Below, one piece after another: positions 26,015 through 34,314 of a stretch of DNA of 64,000 nucleotides (its first letter is position 1; each line of letters opens with the position of its first letter). The DNA is from Leadbetterella sp035299025 (GTDB lineage Bacteria; Bacteroidota; Bacteroidia; Cytophagales; Spirosomataceae), in NCBI GenBank assembly GCA_035299025.1, contig DATGXK010000008.1, forward strand, positions 310,001 through 374,000, given 5' to 3'. The position numbers and the translations under genes are program-made. The notes beneath the pieces were generated by a model. The model had not been told where the DNA came from. It was given only the letters and a program-made list of their open reading frames with translations, and did no database searches.

Positions 26015-26089
26015 GGAGGTTATAGCTCAGTTGGTTAGAGCACTGGTTTGTGGTGCCGGGGGTCGTGGGTTCGAGCCCCATTAGCCTCC
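26015..26089 (+). tRNA. tRNA-His (GTG)
   Basis: Cloverleaf: eight-pair acceptor including the extra G(-1) paired to C73 that marks tRNA-His, D arm AGCTCAGTTGGTTAGAGC, anticodon stem-loop CTGGT-TTGTGGT-GCCGG with anticodon GTG, and T arm GTGGGTTCGAGCCCCAT. The CCA end is not encoded. A hairpin terminator follows 8 bases later. Confidence 0.97.
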
Positions 26090-26096
26090 CCGTGGT

Positions 26097-26127
26097 AAGC
26101 GAGTCTTTTTAAGACTCGCTTTTTTTG
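26097..26127 (+). terminator. Rho-independent terminator of tRNA-His
   Basis: Perfect 11-bp stem (26097-26107 with 26111-26121) with T-run. Confidence 0.9.
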
Positions 26128-26295
26128 TGCCCTTTTTTTTAAAAAAAACAGTCACGTTTTCTAACGTCATTTTTTTGCAAACAAAGACTTTGAAGGTATT
26201 TATGAGCTTACATAAAGGGTTTTGATATTATTGGCCACACTAGCAGACAAACCGCCATAATAGGCTGTTTCTTTTGATTAATAATTTCTCTGCAA

Positions 26296-26326
26296 TTTGG
26301 ATGTATTCAATATTTGGCTATATTTG
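26296..26326 (+). promoter_or_regulatory. Full-consensus promoter of the Anbu operon
   Basis: TTTG at 26296-26299, 19-base spacer and TATATTTG at 26319-26326. Start near 26332, 16 bases before the ATG at 26348. A longer TTG-started frame would overlap the promoter itself. Confidence 0.7.
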
Positions 26327-26347
26327 AAATATAAAAACCAAAGAAAA

Positions 26348-27295
26348 ATGTTAAGTAGAGTTGCTAATTCCATCTATTGGATGAACCGTTACATAGAGCG
26401 TGTGGAAAACTACGCACGTTTTGTCAGTGTCAACATCAATTTGTCGTACGATTTGCCCGGAATGATTTCCCAGCATTGGGATTTGCTGCTTCAGGCCACA
26501 CACGACAAGGCCAAATACGACGAACTTTATACCGAAAGCAGCGAAGACAAAATAATTTATTTTATAACTTTTGACCCACTCAATCCCAACTCCATTTTTA
26601 ATATCCTGGGGAATGCTCGGGAAAATGCACGTACAGTAAAAGAGACATTACCGAAAGAAATTTGGGAGCATTTGAATAGCTTTTATCTCAGCTTTAAGCA
26701 GTTTTCGACCAACAAAAAGCTTGACTCAGAAGAACTGCCTCAATTCTATGAAAATATTAAACAGCAATGCCAGCTTTTTGCAGGTATGATAGACGGCACA
26801 TTGCTTCGCGACGAGGCCTATTATTTTGCCAACATGGGTAAGTTTTTAGAAAGAGCCGACAAAACCTCGAGATTTCTTGATATTGGATATTTCAATTTCC
26901 AGTCTGTATCTGACATCAAAACTGTCAATCCTCAAGATTTGCTCATTTGGTCGGCCGTACTGAAGTCTGTAAGTGCTTTTAATATGTATCGCCAGCAATA
27001 CAAAAGCCTCAAACAAGAGAATATCATTGAGTTTCTGATAAAAGACCGTGATTTTCCGAGGGCTATATGTCACAGCATTAAAAAAGCCGAGTATGCCATC
27101 TACAGAATATCTGGTGCAAGACCACAAGACAGCTATTCAAATGAAGCCGAAAAAGCCATTTCTCAGCTAAAACACGAGATAGATTTTACTGAAAACGGCG
27201 AAATTATAAAATACGGACTGCACAAATACCTAAACGATTTTCAAGTCAAAAACAACAACATCGATCAAGAAATATTTAAGGTGTATTTTGCTTAG
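26348..27295 (+). CDS. Alpha-E domain protein (Anbu-operon component)
   Basis: 315 residues, almost all helical. The opening MLSRVANSIYWMNRYIERVENYARF is the mark of the alpha-E family (COG2307). In many bacteria this family sits next to, or is fused with, a circularly permuted ATP-grasp and near a transglutaminase and Anbu. The biochemical role is unknown; prediction in the literature links the cluster to peptide tagging or amide ligation. Here no ATP-grasp lies upstream: the tRNA-His terminator and the gene's own promoter do. Start chosen from the promoter and family N-terminus. Confidence 0.9.
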   Translation: MLSRVANSIYWMNRYIERVENYARFVSVNINLSYDLPGMISQHWDLLLQATHDKAKYDELYTESSEDKIIYFITFDPLNPNSIFNILGNARENARTVKETLPKEIWEHLNSFYLSFKQFSTNKKLDSEELPQFYENIKQQCQLFAGMIDGTLLRDEAYYFANMGKFLERADKTSRFLDIGYFNFQSVSDIKTVNPQDLLIWSAVLKSVSAFNMYRQQYKSLKQENIIEFLIKDRDFPRAICHSIKKAEYAIYRISGARPQDSYSNEAEKAISQLKHEIDFTENGEIIKYGLHKYLNDFQVKNNNIDQEIFKVYFA

Positions 27296-27355
27296 TGTAA
27301 AAATTAGCGGTGTGAAAACACTAAATTTGTACCGAAATAATATTTGAAAATCAAA

Positions 27356-28078
27356 ATGACTTTTTGTTTAGGCGTAAAAACAGCACAGGGATTAGTAGCA
27401 ATTTCAGACAGGAGAATCACATCGGGTAGCGAGGTTTCGAGTGAAAAAAAACTTTCGGTTCATCAGGTAAAAAACCATTCCCTGTTTATCATGACGGCCG
27501 GTTTGAGATCTGTAAGAGACAAGGCAATTACGTATTTTCAGGAAGTTCTGGACAAAGAAGACAACAATTTCGACAAACTATACCAGGCTGTAAATGCCTT
27601 TGGAAACCAGCTTAAACGCGTGGCGGCCGAAGACAAAGAGTCGCTGATGAATGCTGGTTTGAGATTCAATTTGTCGGCCATTGTTGGAGGGCAACTCCAA
27701 AATGACAACGAACACAAGCTGTTTTTACTTTATCCTGAGGGCAACTGGATAGAGGTAACTGAAGGCTCTCAGTTTATCATTATCGGTAACTCAGGCTATG
27801 GCAAGCCGATTTTGTATCGAAACATCAAATATTCTAGCCCATTTGAGGAAGTGCTGAAGTTAGGTTTCTTAGCTTTTGACTCTACAAGAGTAAGTGCCAA
27901 CGACGTGGACTTCCCGATAGATGTGCTTCTTTACGAAAAAAACAGTTTCAATATCATTGAGCATACTTTTGAGAAACAGGACCTGGAACACATTTCGTAT
28001 CAGTGGAATGCCTTACTGAACAATTCGGTTCAGAAACTACCTGTAGACTGGATCGACCCCTTACTTAGAAAAAAATAA
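27356..28078 (+). CDS. Anbu / proteasome-type protease (COG3484)
   Basis: 240 residues. With the ATG at 27356 the sequence reads M-T-F-C-L-G, and removal of Met leaves Thr1 as N-terminal nucleophile; numbering from it, Asp17 is in ISDRR and Lys30/31 occupies the place of the catalytic Lys. This is the Anbu (ancestral beta subunit) form of the proteasome/HslV family, which forms helical or ring-like assemblies. The longer frame with four residues before Met would block the active site, so I reject it. A -7 box TAAATTTG at 27322-27329 may add internal transcription. It is followed immediately by the transglutaminase gene. Confidence 0.9.
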   Translation: MTFCLGVKTAQGLVAISDRRITSGSEVSSEKKLSVHQVKNHSLFIMTAGLRSVRDKAITYFQEVLDKEDNNFDKLYQAVNAFGNQLKRVAAEDKESLMNAGLRFNLSAIVGGQLQNDNEHKLFLLYPEGNWIEVTEGSQFIIIGNSGYGKPILYRNIKYSSPFEEVLKLGFLAFDSTRVSANDVDFPIDVLLYEKNSFNIIEHTFEKQDLEHISYQWNALLNNSVQKLPVDWIDPLLRKK

Positions 28079-28079
28079 T

Positions 28080-28928
28080 ATGGTACTAGAAGTTGAGCAT
28101 CAACTGAGCTATTCGTATTCTGATTATGTGAGTCTGAACCCACATTATTTTTTCTTAAGCCCCAAGCCCACGCCTTATCAGTACCTCATAGACCATGAAT
28201 TGAGCGTATTGCCAAGGCCCGATTTACTAAACAAAAACATTGATCAAGAAGGTAATATTCAGCATGTGTGTTTTATCAATTTAAAACTCAAAACCTTCGA
28301 AGTTCGCTCCAAATTCACAATAAAGTCTGAAGAATTCAAAGGTTTAAATTTCGTATTCTTCCCTTTTGAATGTGCCAAAGTCCCGTTTAAATATCCCGCC
28401 AGAATGGCTAAATACGTGGAGTTTATACTCAACAGCAGAGTAATAGCGGATGACATCATGCTGTTTGGACAGGAATTGGCCAAAAAGACAAACTACGGAA
28501 CCATTGATTATTTAATGGCACTCACCACACATATACATAAAAACTTTCGTTATATTTCTAGAGAGCGTGGCGACGCCCTACCAGCAGAAGAAACACTCAA
28601 AAGCCAAAGCGGCTCTTGTAGAGATTTTTCAGTTTTTATGATAGAAGTATGTGCTTCTATGGGTATACTGGCCAGGTTTGTAAGTGGTTATCTATTTGGA
28701 AGCGAACTACACCAGCATGACTTACACGCGTGGGTTGAGGTATTGTTGCCTGGAGGTGGCTGGCGGGGATTTGACCCCACCGAAGGCCGAATTGTTGACA
28801 AAAATTATATTGCCTTGGCGGCGTCTATAGAGGCTATAGGGCTAAGTCCCGTAAGAGGAACTTTTAGGTCCACTTCAAACGTTGATTCACTACTAAGCAC
28901 GCTAGTTACAATCAAGGAAATCGACTGA
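28080..28928 (+). CDS. Transglutaminase-like cysteine protein of the Anbu operon
   Basis: 282 residues. An N-terminal beta domain (about 1-115) precedes a transglutaminase-like core with Cys180 (GSCRDF), His216 (HAWVEV) and Asp232 (FDPTEG), the full catalytic triad. Such proteins in the alpha-E/ATP-grasp/Anbu cluster are predicted peptidases or amide-forming enzymes. The start is one base after the Anbu stop, showing tight coupling. No signal peptide, so probably cytoplasmic. Confidence 0.92.
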   Translation: MVLEVEHQLSYSYSDYVSLNPHYFFLSPKPTPYQYLIDHELSVLPRPDLLNKNIDQEGNIQHVCFINLKLKTFEVRSKFTIKSEEFKGLNFVFFPFECAKVPFKYPARMAKYVEFILNSRVIADDIMLFGQELAKKTNYGTIDYLMALTTHIHKNFRYISRERGDALPAEETLKSQSGSCRDFSVFMIEVCASMGILARFVSGYLFGSELHQHDLHAWVEVLLPGGGWRGFDPTEGRIVDKNYIALAASIEAIGLSPVRGTFRSTSNVDSLLSTLVTIKEID

Positions 28929-29049
28929 AATGGCTCTGAAGACGAATCGGAATGCAATTGAATGCCTTTTTGTGTTTTTCACTATCTGAATCGCTTCTAA
29001 ATTATTATAATTGCTAAAATTATAAGACCCATAAACCAAAAACTAGTGT

Positions 29050-29057
29050 TAATTTTG
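29050..29057 (+). promoter_or_regulatory. -7 promoter box of glmM (TAATTTTG)
   Basis: Consensus TAnnTTTG ending 20 bases before the GTG start. Confidence 0.4.
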
Positions 29058-29077
29058 AAACCTAATTTATATTCTAC

Positions 29078-30475
29078 GTGACGTTAATAAAATCTATATC
29101 TGGGATTAGAGGAACAATCGGGGGCAAAAGTGGAGAAAGTCTAACTCCATTAGATGTTGTGAAGTTTACGGCTGCATTTGCGGCTACTATATTGAGCAAA
29201 CCCGAAGTAAACAAAAAAGTTATAATTGGTCGCGATGCACGTCCATCAGGCAAAATGGTATCCGATTTGGTGGTATCAACACTCGTAGGAATGGGCCTTG
29301 ATGTGCTTGATCTTGGACTTTCTACTACTCCTACAGTAGAAATGGCCGTACCAATGGAAGCAGCGGGCGGTGGTATAATACTTACGGCCAGTCATAATCC
29401 TATTCAATGGAATGCCCTAAAATTGCTCAACGAAAAAGGAGAATTTATATCTGGAAGTGACGGCGAGAAATTGCTTCAAATAGCCGAAAAAGAAGATTTT
29501 TCTTTTGCAGAAGTGAAACAGCTTGGCAAATACACCACGGACGATACTTATCTACAAAAGCATATCGATGCTATTTTAAAGTTATCTTCCGTAAATGTGG
29601 AAGCCATAAAAAGTGCCGGCTTCAAAGTCGTTGTAGACGCTGTCAATTCTTCTGGTGGTTTTGCTGTGCCTATGCTTCTCAAGGCCCTCGGTGTAGTAGA
29701 AATCAAAGAACTCAACTGCGAACCTACCGGAATTTTTGCCCATAATCCTGAGCCACTTCCCGAAAACCTACGCGAAATTTCGAGCGAAATGAAAAAGGGC
29801 CATTATGACTTGGGAATAGTGGTAGACCCTGACGTTGACAGACTTGCTCTTATTTGCGAAGATGGTGAGCCATTTGGTGAAGAATATACTTTGGTAGCAG
29901 TAGCTGATTATATTCTGAGCATCAATAAGAAACAAAAAAACACAACAGTTTCGAACCTTTCTTCTACCATGGCTCTTAAAGATGTTACCGAAAAACACGG
30001 AGGCGAATACTTTTCTGCGGCTGTAGGTGAAGTAAATGTGGTGGAAAAAATGAAAGAAACTGGCTCAATTATAGGAGGAGAAGGAAATGGTGGAATCATC
30101 TTCCCTGAATTGCACTATGGCCGAGACGCTCTGGTAGGAATAGCCCTTTTCTTGACGCATCTGGCCAAATTCAATAAACCTGTGGGTTTTCTCAGAAAAA
30201 AATACCCCAACTATTTTATTGCAAAGAAAAAAATTGAGCTTGAACAAGGCACCAATGTGGACTTAATACTAGAGAAAGTTCAGAAAAAATACAGTAAATA
30301 TGATATTGATACCAGAGATGGTGTTAAAATCTATTTCGATAAAGAGTGGGTTCATCTTCGAAAGTCAAATACCGAGCCCATTATCAGGATCTATGCCGAA
30401 AGTGAATTTGAAACCAAAGCTGATAACTTGGCCGACAAGATTATTCAGGACATCAAAGAATTGATGACGGTCTAA
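29078..30475 (+). CDS. glmM: Phosphoglucosamine mutase-type phosphohexomutase
   Basis: 465 residues, GTG start giving MTLIKSISGIRGTIGG as in Bacteroidota GlmM. The phospho-serine is Ser105 in TASHNP, the Mg-binding loop is DPDVDR, and the sugar-recognition GEGNGG and phosphate-binding RKSNTEP near the end are visible. It interconverts glucosamine-6-P and glucosamine-1-P for UDP-GlcNAc, hence peptidoglycan and LPS. A phosphomannomutase/phosphoglucomutase activity is the alternative. No ATG is available before the first strand. Confidence 0.92.
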   Translation: MTLIKSISGIRGTIGGKSGESLTPLDVVKFTAAFAATILSKPEVNKKVIIGRDARPSGKMVSDLVVSTLVGMGLDVLDLGLSTTPTVEMAVPMEAAGGGIILTASHNPIQWNALKLLNEKGEFISGSDGEKLLQIAEKEDFSFAEVKQLGKYTTDDTYLQKHIDAILKLSSVNVEAIKSAGFKVVVDAVNSSGGFAVPMLLKALGVVEIKELNCEPTGIFAHNPEPLPENLREISSEMKKGHYDLGIVVDPDVDRLALICEDGEPFGEEYTLVAVADYILSINKKQKNTTVSNLSSTMALKDVTEKHGGEYFSAAVGEVNVVEKMKETGSIIGGEGNGGIIFPELHYGRDALVGIALFLTHLAKFNKPVGFLRKKYPNYFIAKKKIELEQGTNVDLILEKVQKKYSKYDIDTRDGVKIYFDKEWVHLRKSNTEPIIRIYAESEFETKADNLADKIIQDIKELMTV

Positions 30476-30521
30476 TTTTTAGAAAAAATTAGAATAAAAT
30501 TCAATAAAATATTAAGTTTAC

Positions 30522-30558
30522 AAAGAAGCAGGAAATTACCCTTCCTGTTTCTTTTTTT
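30522..30558 (+). terminator. Rho-independent terminator of glmM
   Basis: Thirteen-base-pair stem with one wobble pair (30522-30534 with 30542-30554) and T-run; it ends just before the next start codon at 30567. Confidence 0.75.
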
Positions 30559-30566
30559 AATACAGA

Positions 30567-31541
30567 ATGCAGAAACAAAAACCTTTGGTGAGTGTACATT
30601 TGCTCACCTACAATCATGCCAAATTCATAGCCCAGTCTATAGAAAGTGTTGTAAACCAGCAGACTACATTTCCTTTTGAAATTGTCATTGGCGATGACTG
30701 CTCTACCGACGGCACCAGCCAGATTGTAGACCAATATGCAGCGAAATATCCTGAGCTCATAAAGGTTGTGAGAGGAGAGAAAAACGGTGGCCCACAGCCA
30801 AACTCAATTAGGATTTTAGAAAACTGCCAAGGCAAATACATGGCAGCATTAGAAGGCGACGACTACTGGATAGATCCGCTAAAGCTGCAAAAACAAACAG
30901 ATTTCATGGAAAACAACCCTGATTTCTCTATTTGTTTTACCAATACGAAAGTGGAGTTTTTTGACAATGACCAAGAACCATATTTGTTAAATGAAGGTAT
31001 AGAAAAAGACGTTTTTGAACTTAAAGATCTTATAGCCGAAACAGAAGTTTGGTTTATGGGAACCGCCACCCTATTCTACACCATGTCGTCTATTTTTCCG
31101 GTGCAGCCTTGGTTTCACAAAACCAAAAGTGGAGACATACCGATGATTATGCTGGCTGCAAGGTTTGGTAAAATAAAATATCTACCTGATGTAACTGCGG
31201 CTTACAGAAGACACCCCGCTGGGGCAAGCAATACTGACCACAAAGACGATGCCGTATTTCTTGAGAACAGAATTATGATGTACAGCAATCTGGATATAGA
31301 CACGGGACACAAGTTTCATGAGAAATTCAAAAGAAATTTGGGCGGCTGGCACTACTTGTTACTCAACTCGAAACAATACAAGGGGCTGTATTTTAAAAAA
31401 CTCGGAGTTGCCATCAAATACATTTCGCTCATGTATCCCAATGTTCCAAATCTGAAATTGGTGATACGAGACCATATAATTCCGGATTGGATGATGGAAA
31501 TAACTAGAAAAATTAGGAGAGCTTTGGGGATGATTAATTAA
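30567..31541 (+). CDS. Family 2 glycosyltransferase
   Basis: 324 residues. GT-A fold: VSVHLLTYNHAKFI at the nucleotide-sugar site, IGDDCSTDGT, and the metal-binding EGDDYW (DXD). The C-terminal ~120 residues are basic and hydrophobic without clear membrane spans. It probably adds a sugar to a surface polysaccharide or glycolipid. It stands alone, beginning 8 bases past the glmM terminator, so it may rely on read-through. Confidence 0.9.
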   Translation: MQKQKPLVSVHLLTYNHAKFIAQSIESVVNQQTTFPFEIVIGDDCSTDGTSQIVDQYAAKYPELIKVVRGEKNGGPQPNSIRILENCQGKYMAALEGDDYWIDPLKLQKQTDFMENNPDFSICFTNTKVEFFDNDQEPYLLNEGIEKDVFELKDLIAETEVWFMGTATLFYTMSSIFPVQPWFHKTKSGDIPMIMLAARFGKIKYLPDVTAAYRRHPAGASNTDHKDDAVFLENRIMMYSNLDIDTGHKFHEKFKRNLGGWHYLLLNSKQYKGLYFKKLGVAIKYISLMYPNVPNLKLVIRDHIIPDWMMEITRKIRRALGMIN

Positions 31542-31557
31542 GAGTTAGAATTTAGTT

Positions 31558-31977
31558 TCAAATTCCCTTATTAATAATAATATCCAATAATTCTTGAAGT
31601 CTAACGATTTTTATGCCCTTGTATAGATTCAATGAAATCAAATCTTGTTTATCACCCGTTACTAGATAATCGGATTGAGAATCAATACAAAGTGACAAAA
31701 GATAATTATCGTCATGATCTTTGCAATCAAAAACAGCAGTCTGGGGAACAATAAATGTCAAACGTAACGAAAGAACATCTATAAAAACATCAACTTCCGT
31801 TGTGGAGATATATTTACGAAATTTCTCTCTGTAAGCTACCTATCTTATTTCAGTAATTAAGGCATTATCAGCAAAGACTTCAATATTAGGGTCCGAGAGG
31901 ATTAAATATAACTTATCTCTATGTTTTTTACCAATCAGAGCACTTATGAAATCATTCGTATCAATTACAATTTTCAT
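31558..31977 (-). pseudogene. PIN-domain toxin gene broken by an in-frame stop
   Basis: Minus-strand frame from ATG 31977 reads MKIVIDTNDFISAL at the start, the first PIN acidic motif, and continues through CKDHDDNYLL and SDYLVTGDKQDL (conserved Asp residues) to a normal end. A single TAG at 31840-31842 interrupts it after residue 45 (EIR-stop-VAYREKF). Everything after the stop is still in frame and well preserved, so the inactivation looks recent. One base error could restore the gene. The start overlaps the antitoxin stop by the ATGA type of overlap. Confidence 0.85.
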
Positions 31978-32198
31978 TCCTTAAATCCCTTCTTTTCTAG
32001 TCTGTAAGCTTGAATTTCATTCAAAACATCTTGCTCTGAAATTCCAGAATCCACTTGAGGAAGCATAGTATCTAACTTTTCCCAAAGTAGGTTCCATGAA
32101 GGTTTTGAAGACAACAAGGATATCAAATCTAAATCAACTAAATCTTCAATTAATTTCTTAGCCTTCGGATTTCTAATTTCAATTGTAAGTGTTTCCAT
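31974..32198 (-). CDS. Antitoxin partner of the PIN toxin
   Basis: 74 residues, small and acidic. TLTIEIRNPKAKKLIEDL at the N-terminus is typical of antitoxins paired with PIN toxins, and the C-terminus ends in a Lys/Glu-rich tail. It should bind the PIN protein and possibly its own promoter. The gene is intact although the toxin gene overlapping it by 4 bases is broken. Confidence 0.8.
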   Translation of the reverse strand: METLTIEIRNPKAKKLIEDLVDLDLISLLSSKPSWNLLWEKLDTMLPQVDSGISEQDVLNEIQAYRLEKKGFKE

Positions 32199-32290
32199 AC
32201 TACCATTTATAAAAAATTGAAAACTATATATTTGTTAATTGAGTCCAATTACACATTTCCTTAGCCAGAAAATCGCAAAAAAGGATATTT

Positions 32291-33106
32291 TCATCCCACT
32301 GTCTTTTCTCTAAACGCTCTAAAAAACACAACAAGACCAAAAAGTACTACTGGAATACTCAAAATCTGACCCATATTTAGAGCCATAGTGTCTTCAAATT
32401 TCTCCTGATTTTCTTTCAGGAATTCGTAGAAAAATCTCAACCCAAATATCCAAACGAAGAAAATACCTGTCAATGAGCCTCTTGGTGTTTTTTCTTTCCA
32501 ACGTTCGTACAGGAAGAACAATAGCACGAAAAGTACCAAGCAACTGATGGATTCGTACAATTGAGCTGGATGACGTGGCACTTGCAAAAACTCGAAATTT
32601 CTTTTGAAAAGTACACCCCAAGGCTTATCAGTGGCTTTGCCGACAATCTCGGAGTTCATAAAATTTCCAAATCTGATAAATGAGCCACCCAAAGCACTTA
32701 CAATCACCATTCGGTCGGTTAACCATAGGTAATCATAGCTTGGATTACGTTTTTTGAAAATTATTAAACCTATCAAAACACCAAATGCAGCACCATGGCT
32801 GGCGAGTCCAGAATATGGCGGAATCAGCATATCCCAGAGAAAAGCACCGGGATTATCCAAAAAATGTCCTCCTTCGTAAAATACGTAATGGCCAATGCGA
32901 GCACCGAGAACGATAGAAACAATCATGGTAAGCAAGAGCTTGTCCAGATCTTTCTCGTCTCTATTTTCTAGCTTAAAAATTCTTGCGATTATCTGAAACC
33001 CGAAAAGGAAACCCATGGCAAACAACAATCCATACCAACGAATTTCGAATTCTCCAATTTTAACAATAGTGGGCGACACATCCCATACTATTTGGTTGAG
33101 CAACAT
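32291..33106 (-). CDS. lgt: Prolipoprotein diacylglyceryl transferase
   Basis: 271 residues, seven predicted membrane helices. It transfers diacylglycerol to the lipobox Cys of prelipoproteins at the inner membrane. Seen: RWYGLLFA, SHGAAFGV, the Lgt signature RFGNFMNSEIVG with its essential Arg, and HPAQLYES. Required for the many lipoproteins of such a bacterium, including the ones in this window. Single-gene unit. Confidence 0.96.
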   Translation of the reverse strand: MLLNQIVWDVSPTIVKIGEFEIRWYGLLFAMGFLFGFQIIARIFKLENRDEKDLDKLLLTMIVSIVLGARIGHYVFYEGGHFLDNPGAFLWDMLIPPYSGLASHGAAFGVLIGLIIFKKRNPSYDYLWLTDRMVIVSALGGSFIRFGNFMNSEIVGKATDKPWGVLFKRNFEFLQVPRHPAQLYESISCLVLFVLLFFLYERWKEKTPRGSLTGIFFVWIFGLRFFYEFLKENQEKFEDTMALNMGQILSIPVVLFGLVVFFRAFREKTVG

Positions 33107-33193
33107 CTTTATTTCTTTTTATTTTGAGATAGTAAAATTAAGCCATTACATCAAAACAAACTAAATTTATTAAATTTCTTAACAAGTTTTAAT

Positions 33194-33201
33194 TATTTTT
33201 G
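33194..33201 (+). promoter_or_regulatory. -7 promoter box upstream of argC (TATTTTTG)
   Basis: Consensus TAnnTTTG; would leave a leader of about 125 bases before argC. I see only weak 5-6 bp hairpins in that leader and no clear attenuator. Confidence 0.35.
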
Positions 33202-33333
33202 CAGAGATAAGAGCAAAAATTGAGATTACTCCAAATCATATCACCCCTTCGACGACCAGTTCGAAACACCCTCTGATGAGATTCAACTCGTCCTTTGTCA
33301 TTTTTTTATCATTTTTTCAAAACACTTATTTTA

Positions 33334-34302
33334 ATGAACTCCATAAAAATTGGAATCATAGGTGGAGCCGGCTACACAGGTGGTGAGCTTCTAAGAATAC
33401 TTATCAATCACCCTTTTGCCGATATTGTTTTTGTAAATTCGCAAAGCCAGGCAGGCAAACCCGTTTACAGCACACATACCGACCTGCTGGGAGATACTGA
33501 TATGCTTTTTACTGATAAATTGCCTTTTGAGCAAGTGGACGTTGTTTTCCTTTGCTCTGGCCATGGCCAATCGGCCAAGTTTTTAGCAGAAAACGAAATA
33601 CCTTCTTCCGTAAAAATAATAGATTTGAGTACTGACTACCGCGACGAAGCCAACGGGTTTGTTTATGGATTGCCGGAACTGAACAAAGAAAGAATAAAAA
33701 ATACAACCAAAATAGCCAATCCTGGCTGTTTTGCCACTTCTATTCAGCTTGGTTTGTTGCCTTTGGCTGCTGCGGGTTTGCTGAATTCCGAGGTGCATGT
33801 CAGTGCTGTTACAGGCTCTACAGGTGCGGGACAATCCCTAAGTGCCTCCACTCATTTTAGTTGGAGAAGTAGCAATATCTCTATTTATAAGGCATTTACA
33901 CACCAACATTTGGCAGAAATAGGTCAAAGTTTGCGACAGTTGCAAGCTGGTTTTCAGAAAGAAATAAATTTTATTCCATACCGAGGAAACTTCACACGAG
34001 GAATTATGGCCAACATATACCTCGACTATGAGGGAAGCATAGAAAAAGCTTCTGAGATTTTCGAAGAATACTACGCTCATCATCCGTTTTGTACGGTTTC
34101 AAAAAGTCCGATTGACTTGAAGCAAGTGGTAAATACCAACAAGTGTATACTTGAGCTTCAAAAACACGGCAATAAACTATTGATAACCTCCATTATCGAT
34201 AATTTGGTAAAAGGAGCCTCGGGTCAAGCCATACAAAATATGAATATTGCTTTTGGACTATCAGAAACTACCGGTCTAAATCTAAAAAGTGTTGGATTCT
34301 AA
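33334..34302 (+). CDS. argC: N-acetyl-gamma-glutamyl-phosphate reductase
   Basis: 322 residues. It reduces N-acyl-glutamyl phosphate to the semialdehyde in arginine synthesis. GIIGGAGYTGGELLR binds NADP, and the catalytic Cys is in NPGCFATSIQLGLLPL; HQHLAEI and the C-terminal VKGASGQAIQNMN are typical. Start at ATG 33334, since the upstream frame is unlike the family. Next to argD, which begins 12 bases after the stop. Some Bacteroidota use succinyl instead of acetyl intermediates; this cannot be told here. Confidence 0.95.
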   Translation: MNSIKIGIIGGAGYTGGELLRILINHPFADIVFVNSQSQAGKPVYSTHTDLLGDTDMLFTDKLPFEQVDVVFLCSGHGQSAKFLAENEIPSSVKIIDLSTDYRDEANGFVYGLPELNKERIKNTTKIANPGCFATSIQLGLLPLAAAGLLNSEVHVSAVTGSTGAGQSLSASTHFSWRSSNISIYKAFTHQHLAEIGQSLRQLQAGFQKEINFIPYRGNFTRGIMANIYLDYEGSIEKASEIFEEYYAHHPFCTVSKSPIDLKQVVNTNKCILELQKHGNKLLITSIIDNLVKGASGQAIQNMNIAFGLSETTGLNLKSVGF

Positions 34303-34314
34303 AAAATTAAGAAA

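Noticed and set aside
26297..26347. TTG start for the alpha-E protein
   Set aside because: It overlaps the promoter -33 element; the family N-terminus starts at ATG 26348.
27344..27355. Four-residue extension of the Anbu protein
   Set aside because: Thr must be exposed after Met removal for N-terminal nucleophile chemistry; only the ATG at 27356 allows this.
33202..33333. Attenuator or riboswitch before argC
   Set aside because: Only 5-6 bp weak hairpins and no conserved core that I can recognise.
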